IMG/VR virus record: IMGVR_UViG_3300015360_000175
Span: 1 to 25,777 of that record
Length of the DNA stretch: 25,777 bases
Origin: a virus
Strand: one strand, 5' to 3'
In this document: piece by piece, positions 22,387 to 25,777 of the stretch
Numbering within the stretch: the stretch's first letter is position 1
How the letters are laid out: every line of letters starts with the position of its first letter
The notes under the pieces: generated by a model
What the model was told of the DNA's origin: nothing
The model's database searches: none
What the model saw: the letters and a program-made list of their open reading frames with translations, nothing else
Made by a program: the position numbers and the translations under genes

Positions 22387-22412
22387 CGACACACGTGGGG
22401 GTGCTCCGATGA
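22383..22412 (+). CDS. 9-aa micro-ORF bridging hub and Dit genes
   Basis: The ATG is in an ATGA overlap with the hub stop and the TGA is in an ATGA overlap with the Dit start. The peptide is MTTHVGVLR. At nine codons it is unlikely to encode a protein of its own, but it fits the same relay pattern as the micro-ORFs at 1020 and 7506 and would carry ribosomes across the 22-nt gap. Confidence 0.35.
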   Translation: MTTHVGVLR

Positions 22413-23227
22413 GCTGGGTCATGTCGATTAACGGCCGCACGCTTGCCGCGTTGGGCATGTCCGCGCGCAGCCTTGAAGGCTGGCTCGACGGACACACGAT
22501 TACCCGCGAGGCCACCGCGTTGCCGGGTGTGCTCGGCGTGGTGCCGCAGCAGTTGTCGGTGTCGGCGTCACGGCAAATCCGCGTGACGTGCAACTTGCCC
22601 GTCACGTCGTTGACCGATCGCGCGGCAAAACTGGCCACTGTGCAGGACGCGATCGCGTCGTTGTGTACGTTGCGCTTCGCCGACACGCCCGGCCGCGTGG
22701 TGCGCGCGTTGGCGGGGCCGTTGGTCGTCGCAAGCATTGCACCCAACATCAGTATGACGCCAACCGCCGCCTCGTTGGTCATCGTGTTGACGTTCACCGC
22801 GTACGACACCGCGTCGTATGATGAAGAGCCGCGCGTCGTGTCGTTAACGACCACGCCGGGCGCTCTTCTGCTGGGCACGTTGCCGAGTACGGGGATCGTG
22901 CAACTGTCGGGGGCGTGGAGTACCGGCGACCCGCGCACGCTGACGTATCGCAGTCTCAACGGGATTGCGTATGGCGCGCTGACGTTGACGCCGCCGACCG
23001 GGCAATCGTTATCGGCGAGCGAGTTTCTGGAGATCGATCTGAGTCGGCAGTATTGCACAAAAGTAAGCAACACGGGAGTCAGAACGAACGCGTACGCGTG
23101 GAAATCCGGTGGCGCGTGGTTTGTCCCAGACCCCAGTGATGGGTCCCGTGCTGCGAGCGCGTGGCCGACGCTGGCCGTGAGCGCAGGCGTTGGGCTATTC
23201 CTCTACCGCAGAGCGTGGGCGTTATGA
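22409..23227 (+). CDS. distal tail protein (Dit-like)
   Basis: Dit forms a ring that joins the tail tube to the tip complex. The 272-aa protein begins MSWVMSINGRTLAALGMSAR then LEGWLDGHTITREATALPG, the typical Dit N-terminus. A region with ASLVIVLTFTAYDTASYDEE (about residues 119-138) fits the core fold. The C-terminal half (about 190-272), with STGIVQLSGAWSTGDPRTLT, SEFLEIDLSRQYC and the closing SAWPTLAVSAGVGLFLYRRA, looks like the galectin-like outer domain. The ATG at 22409 is preferred over an in-frame upstream start at 22328 inside the hub gene. A weak GGGGGTG precedes it. The stop overlaps the next ATG by 4 nt. Confidence 0.7.
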   Translation: MSWVMSINGRTLAALGMSARSLEGWLDGHTITREATALPGVLGVVPQQLSVSASRQIRVTCNLPVTSLTDRAAKLATVQDAIASLCTLRFADTPGRVVRALAGPLVVASIAPNISMTPTAASLVIVLTFTAYDTASYDEEPRVVSLTTTPGALLLGTLPSTGIVQLSGAWSTGDPRTLTYRSLNGIAYGALTLTPPTGQSLSASEFLEIDLSRQYCTKVSNTGVRTNAYAWKSGGAWFVPDPSDGSRAASAWPTLAVSAGVGLFLYRRAWAL

Positions 23228-24018
23228 GCTTGTTTCCTTCTATCGGCGTGCCAACGCCGGTCGCGCCGCTGGAGGCGCTCTCGCGCGATCTGTTTGACCT
23301 CGACTTCGCGTCGGTCGAATGGTCGCCTGATTCCGGCGGGTTTGTCAGCGCGTCCGGGCAAGTGGGCACGTTTGCGCGCGGCGCGACGCTGGGAAGCGTC
23401 ATCGACGTCAACGGCGAGCCGTACACCGCGGTCAATGCACAGCCCGCGTGGGAACAGCGCGATTGGGACGCAGACGCGGTACGCGAATCGTTCGGGCTCC
23501 GCATGGGAAGCGCCGACAAGCTGGCGTTTCCCGTGACGTTCTTGTGGCCCGCGGGCGGCATGAGCGGGCTGCTGGAGTTTATCGAGACCGGTGCTGTGAC
23601 GAATACCGGGTCGACGGTGCTTGCGCTTGCGCGAGACGACGGCACCGGGAACGGCTTTTATATTGCCGCCCATAGCAGCGGACGCTACGAAGCGCGCTAC
23701 ACGCGCACGTCCGCACCGATTACCGGCTCGGTTGCTGCGGTGTTGTCCAGCGCGCCCACGGTAAACGATCGTGTGCAATTGACGTGGGAGATCACGGCGG
23801 CGGGAGGGCTCTCGTTTCATCAATCCCTGAACGGCGGGGTCCGCACGTCTGTGACGGCGGCTGGCACGCTTGCGCCTCCCGCGGCGCTGGAACCCACGAC
23901 ATCAATCCATATTGGCGGGCGTGGTCCGGCAGCGAGTCTGCCAGCGCAGGGGTGGTATCGTCGGGTGCGCGTGGTGGCGGGCTCGCTCAATCACGACGTC
24001 ATTGCGGAGCGCCGGTAA
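23224..24018 (+). CDS. tail-tip protein with LamG/concanavalin-like domain
   Basis: This 264-aa protein is probably a receptor-binding or tip-decorating component. From about residue 95 it reads as a jelly-roll lectin-like domain: SGLLEFIETGAVTNTGSTVL, NGFYIAAHSSGRYEARYTRT, NDRVQLTWEITAAGGLSFHQ, and TTSIHIGGRGPAASLPAQGW then YRRVRVVAG, the order of strands seen in LamG-type folds. The first 90 residues are a separate part with DLDFASVEWSPDSGGFVSAS. The ATG at 23224 overlaps the Dit stop by 4 nt. Being last in the tail module, it is a good candidate for host specificity. No catalytic motif is seen. Confidence 0.6.
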   Translation: MSLFPSIGVPTPVAPLEALSRDLFDLDFASVEWSPDSGGFVSASGQVGTFARGATLGSVIDVNGEPYTAVNAQPAWEQRDWDADAVRESFGLRMGSADKLAFPVTFLWPAGGMSGLLEFIETGAVTNTGSTVLALARDDGTGNGFYIAAHSSGRYEARYTRTSAPITGSVAAVLSSAPTVNDRVQLTWEITAAGGLSFHQSLNGGVRTSVTAAGTLAPPAALEPTTSIHIGGRGPAASLPAQGWYRRVRVVAGSLNHDVIAERR

Positions 24019-24342
24019 ATGCACCCACCGCTCGTTGACGAAGCGGGGCACGCCGTGCACGACACGGATCGGCGTGCGGGCGGCGGCGTCGGCATCAAGC
24101 GCTTGTTTTTTGATTGGACCGGTGTCGTGGCGGTTGCGATGGCCGCGATGACGTACGCCTCCCTAGCGGGCACCGTGCAGACCAACCGACATGAGATAGA
24201 GCGATTGCGTGTGCAAAACGACGCGCGTGCGCGCTCCGACGTGGACATTGCGGCGCGCATGGCCACCAAGGATGACGTGACGCGCTTGGCCGAACAAGTG
24301 CAGGCGCTGGCAACAGAAGTGCGTCGGGCTCGCAGTCCATGA
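24019..24342 (+). CDS. small membrane protein with coiled coil, lysis-module accessory
   Basis: The 107-aa protein has a basic N-terminal part (about residues 1-30), one membrane segment TGVVAVAMAAMTYASLAGTV (about 34-53) and then a charged coiled coil, NRHEIERLRVQNDARARSDV and MATKDDVTRLAEQVQALATE. One-TM-plus-coiled-coil proteins next to holins are common, as holin partners or holins themselves. The ATG directly follows the upstream TAA, with GGAG about 11 nt upstream. It precedes the holin candidate by 28 nt. The exact lysis role is inferred from location. Confidence 0.6.
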   Translation: MHPPLVDEAGHAVHDTDRRAGGGVGIKRLFFDWTGVVAVAMAAMTYASLAGTVQTNRHEIERLRVQNDARARSDVDIAARMATKDDVTRLAEQVQALATEVRRARSP

Positions 24343-24370
24343 ATACCCACTTATCACAGCAGAGGAACGT

Positions 24371-24568
24371 ATGAAACTCCCCCCACGGTACGTCACGATC
24401 ATCGGACTGGTCATTGCCATTGTCGCGTCGCTCACGGACCCGGCGCTCGTGCCGTTCCTGACGACGATCTTGGGCGATCAAGCGACCGCCAAAATTGCCG
24501 CGTTGGGCGCGCTGATCGCGGCCGTCGGACGCGCGCTGTTCCCACCGTCCGCCGCGGCCGCGCCGTAA
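24371..24568 (+). CDS. holin candidate (65 aa, two membrane segments)
   Basis: Holins open the inner membrane at the time of lysis. This small protein has two hydrophobic stretches, YVTIIGLVIAIVASL (about residues 7-21) and AALGALIAAVGRALF (about 43-57), separated by a short polar loop (TTILGDQATAK). The N-terminus carries a lysine and an arginine (MKLPPR). AGAGGA 4 nt upstream is a good Shine-Dalgarno sequence, one of the few strong ones here. It lies just before the M15 lysin. Size and place support holin; there is no family motif that proves it. Confidence 0.7.
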   Translation: MKLPPRYVTIIGLVIAIVASLTDPALVPFLTTILGDQATAKIAALGALIAAVGRALFPPSAAAAP

Positions 24569-24569
24569 C

Positions 24570-25013
24570 ATGGCCACGCACGCGGAACGGCGACGGCGGT
24601 ACGCGCTCTGGCTCGACGCGCAGCAGCTAGAATTCGGTTTTGCGGCCGAGCTGGCGCTGCTGTCCGATCGACGGACGAATGGCGTGATGAACGACACGCC
24701 CCCCGAAGGGCTGTGGCCCGCCATCGTGCCGACGGTGCGACTCGTGGAGCGCGTGCGAGCACAGTTCGGCCCGACGACGATCCATAGCGCGTACCGCTCA
24801 CCGGCGTATAACGCGGCGGTCACGACATCGACGGACTCGCGACACTCTCATAACGACGCGATCGACTTTTCCTGCTTGCAGGGCACGCCGCGCGAGTGGC
24901 ATGCCTTCTTGCGCGTTCTTCGCAGGGACGGCGCGTTCTCGGGGGGGCTCGGGCTGTACAAAACGTTCGTGCATGTCGACACGCGTGGGACGCAGGCGGA
25001 CTGGCGCGCATGA
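24570..25013 (+). CDS. peptidoglycan peptidase, M15 family endolysin
   Basis: This 147-aa enzyme probably cuts peptide bonds in peptidoglycan during lysis. The M15 zinc site is visible: RSPAYNAAV then SRHSHNDAIDF, with ligands His92 and Asp99, and FVHVDTRG with His135. The middle has IHSAYRSPAYNAAVTTSTDS, the usual lead-in. The N-terminal 60 residues are helical and may bind or position the enzyme. No signal peptide is seen, so export depends on the holin. The ATG is 1 nt after the holin stop, and its TGA overlaps the next ATG by 4 nt. Confidence 0.88.
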   Translation: MATHAERRRRYALWLDAQQLEFGFAAELALLSDRRTNGVMNDTPPEGLWPAIVPTVRLVERVRAQFGPTTIHSAYRSPAYNAAVTTSTDSRHSHNDAIDFSCLQGTPREWHAFLRVLRRDGAFSGGLGLYKTFVHVDTRGTQADWRA

Positions 25014-25600
25014 AATACGTCAAGGAGCGCACCTGGGATCGGGTGCTGATCGCGGGCACCGTGCTTGTCGTGTTTGCTGTGCTGTTGTCGGCCGTCCTGG
25101 GCGTGCGAACGCTCGTCGAAGCGGCGCGCGTCGACGCACGCGCGCGCGTCGTACGCGACATGGCCACCACGACGCAGGCGTTGCTGACGGGGCTTTCCCG
25201 GACGTGGGCGCGCGAGCGAGATTCGTTGCGCGTGCTCGTCGCACAGCGGGACACCGTGCTCGTGACCCGCGTCGCGCGCGTGCGGACGGTCGACACGTTG
25301 ACACTGACGGACACGATCGTGGTACGCGACGCGCTCACGCAGTGCGCGGCCCTCGCGCAGACGTGCGACGCGTTCCGCGCGACGGCAACCGCGGCGCTGG
25401 CGGTGGCAGACTCGCAGCACGTGGCCGACTCGGTGCGCCTTGTGGCCACGGCGACGCGTGGGGCGGTGCTCGTCACGGCGGTAACGGACTCGCTGCGGGT
25501 CGCGGAACGCCGGATCTCGCGGCGTCCGACGTGGAAAGCGATGGTCGCGAGCGTGGCCACGGCGGTGTCCGTCGGGTTCCTCGGTGGGGCGTTCCGATGA
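25010..25600 (+). CDS. spanin-like membrane protein (196 aa)
   Basis: Spanins break the outer membrane in the last step of lysis. The protein has an N-terminal membrane anchor, VLIAGTVLVVFAVLLSAVLG (about residues 12-31), after a short basic start, then a long charged helical or strand-repeat region with RERDSLRVLVAQRDTVLV-like segments and TVDTLTLTDTIVVRD, two cysteines about eight residues apart (QCAALAQTC), and a C-terminal hydrophobic stretch MVASVATAVSVGFLGGAF (about 177-194). The N-terminal anchor fits an inner-membrane spanin; a second hydrophobic end is not usual for one. No overlapping outer-membrane lipoprotein gene with a lipobox is visible, so a one-protein system is possible. The start overlaps the M15 stop by 4 nt. 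Confidence 0.55.
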   Translation: MKYVKERTWDRVLIAGTVLVVFAVLLSAVLGVRTLVEAARVDARARVVRDMATTTQALLTGLSRTWARERDSLRVLVAQRDTVLVTRVARVRTVDTLTLTDTIVVRDALTQCAALAQTCDAFRATATAALAVADSQHVADSVRLVATATRGAVLVTAVTDSLRVAERRISRRPTWKAMVASVATAVSVGFLGGAFR

Positions 25601-25777
25601 ACGCTCTCGCGTGCGCGCCGCAGGGGGCACTCGGAAGCGAGCGGCTGACCGACATGCGACTGACGCCCGAGGTGCTCGCCCTTGCCGATACGCCACACGG
25701 GCCGATCAAGCGCGCGTGGCGCGAACAGGACTGGGCGCGGTTGCTGCCCGTCGTTCGCGCGTGGGCGTATCTCGGCA
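25597..25777 (+). CDS. unknown protein, 3' end outside window
   Basis: I do not recognise the 60 residues visible. They begin MNALACAPQGALGSERLTDM and continue with LTPEVLALADTPHGPIKRAW and REQDWARLLPVVRAWAYLG, which looks helical and soluble. The ATG overlaps the spanin-like gene's stop by 4 nt, so it belongs to the same transcription unit. The frame is open to the window edge, so this is only the start of the gene. No function can be assigned. Confidence 0.6.
   Translation, partial: MNALACAPQGALGSERLTDMRLTPEVLALADTPHGPIKRAWREQDWARLLPVVRAWAYLG

Noticed and set aside
24105-24115. T6 run (TTG TTT TTT GAT) as a frameshift site
   Set aside because: The phase does not give a canonical heptamer and no gene continues in the shifted frame.
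1-25777. Integrase, attachment sites, tRNA genes, insertion sequences and CRISPR arrays
   Set aside because: I looked for them and saw no supporting sequence in the window; short tRNA-like folds could be missed by eye.

Overview
The window is one long, tightly packed piece of a tailed double-stranded DNA phage genome. The gene order and the 1401-residue tape measure point to a siphovirus. The DNA is GC-rich. The end of the window carries a holin candidate, an M15 peptidase lysin and a membrane-anchored spanin-like protein, so a Gram-negative host is likely; the host genus cannot be read from the sequence. I see no integrase, tRNA, insertion sequence or CRISPR array. Function calls rest on motifs and gene order read by eye, not on database searches.

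Layout: (1) 1-1794, a DNA methyltransferase (possibly cut by the window edge), then a chain of small genes ending in an HTH protein. (2) 1832-2316, a two-gene minus-strand operon (ribbon-helix-helix protein and a small unknown) driven by a clear sigma70-like promoter with a perfect palindrome between -35 and -10. (3) 2563-4026, a ParB-methyltransferase fusion. (4) 4076-9991, packaging and head assembly: TerS, TerL, portal, two small ORFs, Mu-F-like minor head protein, a small unknown and a scaffold. (5) 9992-10332, the longest gene-free gap, holding a strong hairpin, an extended -10 promoter candidate and a G10 tract. (6) 10333-14137, major capsid protein, a glycosyltransferase-like gene coupled to it, and four connector/neck/tail-terminator genes. 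(7) 14156-24018, tail tube, two chaperones joined by a -1 frameshift, tape measure, tail hub, Dit-like protein and a lectin-fold tail-tip protein. (8) 24019-25600, lysis genes, then the start of an unknown gene.

The genes are coupled translationally: fourteen junctions are 4-nt ATGA or GTGA overlaps, and three otherwise gapped junctions are filled by micro-ORFs of 9, 24 and 30 codons that overlap both neighbours. Several structural genes lack a recognisable Shine-Dalgarno sequence, which fits a reliance on coupling.

The most unusual features are: a duplicated [32-bp start-associated repeat - small variable ORF - 26-bp repeat] cassette at 794-1387; a GT-B-like glycosyltransferase immediately downstream of the capsid gene; a major capsid protein whose best start gives it a hydrophobic, signal-peptide-like N-terminus; a second candidate frameshift site feeding into the minor head protein; and a 13-bp hairpin in the RHH gene that shows AGGAGG in its loop.
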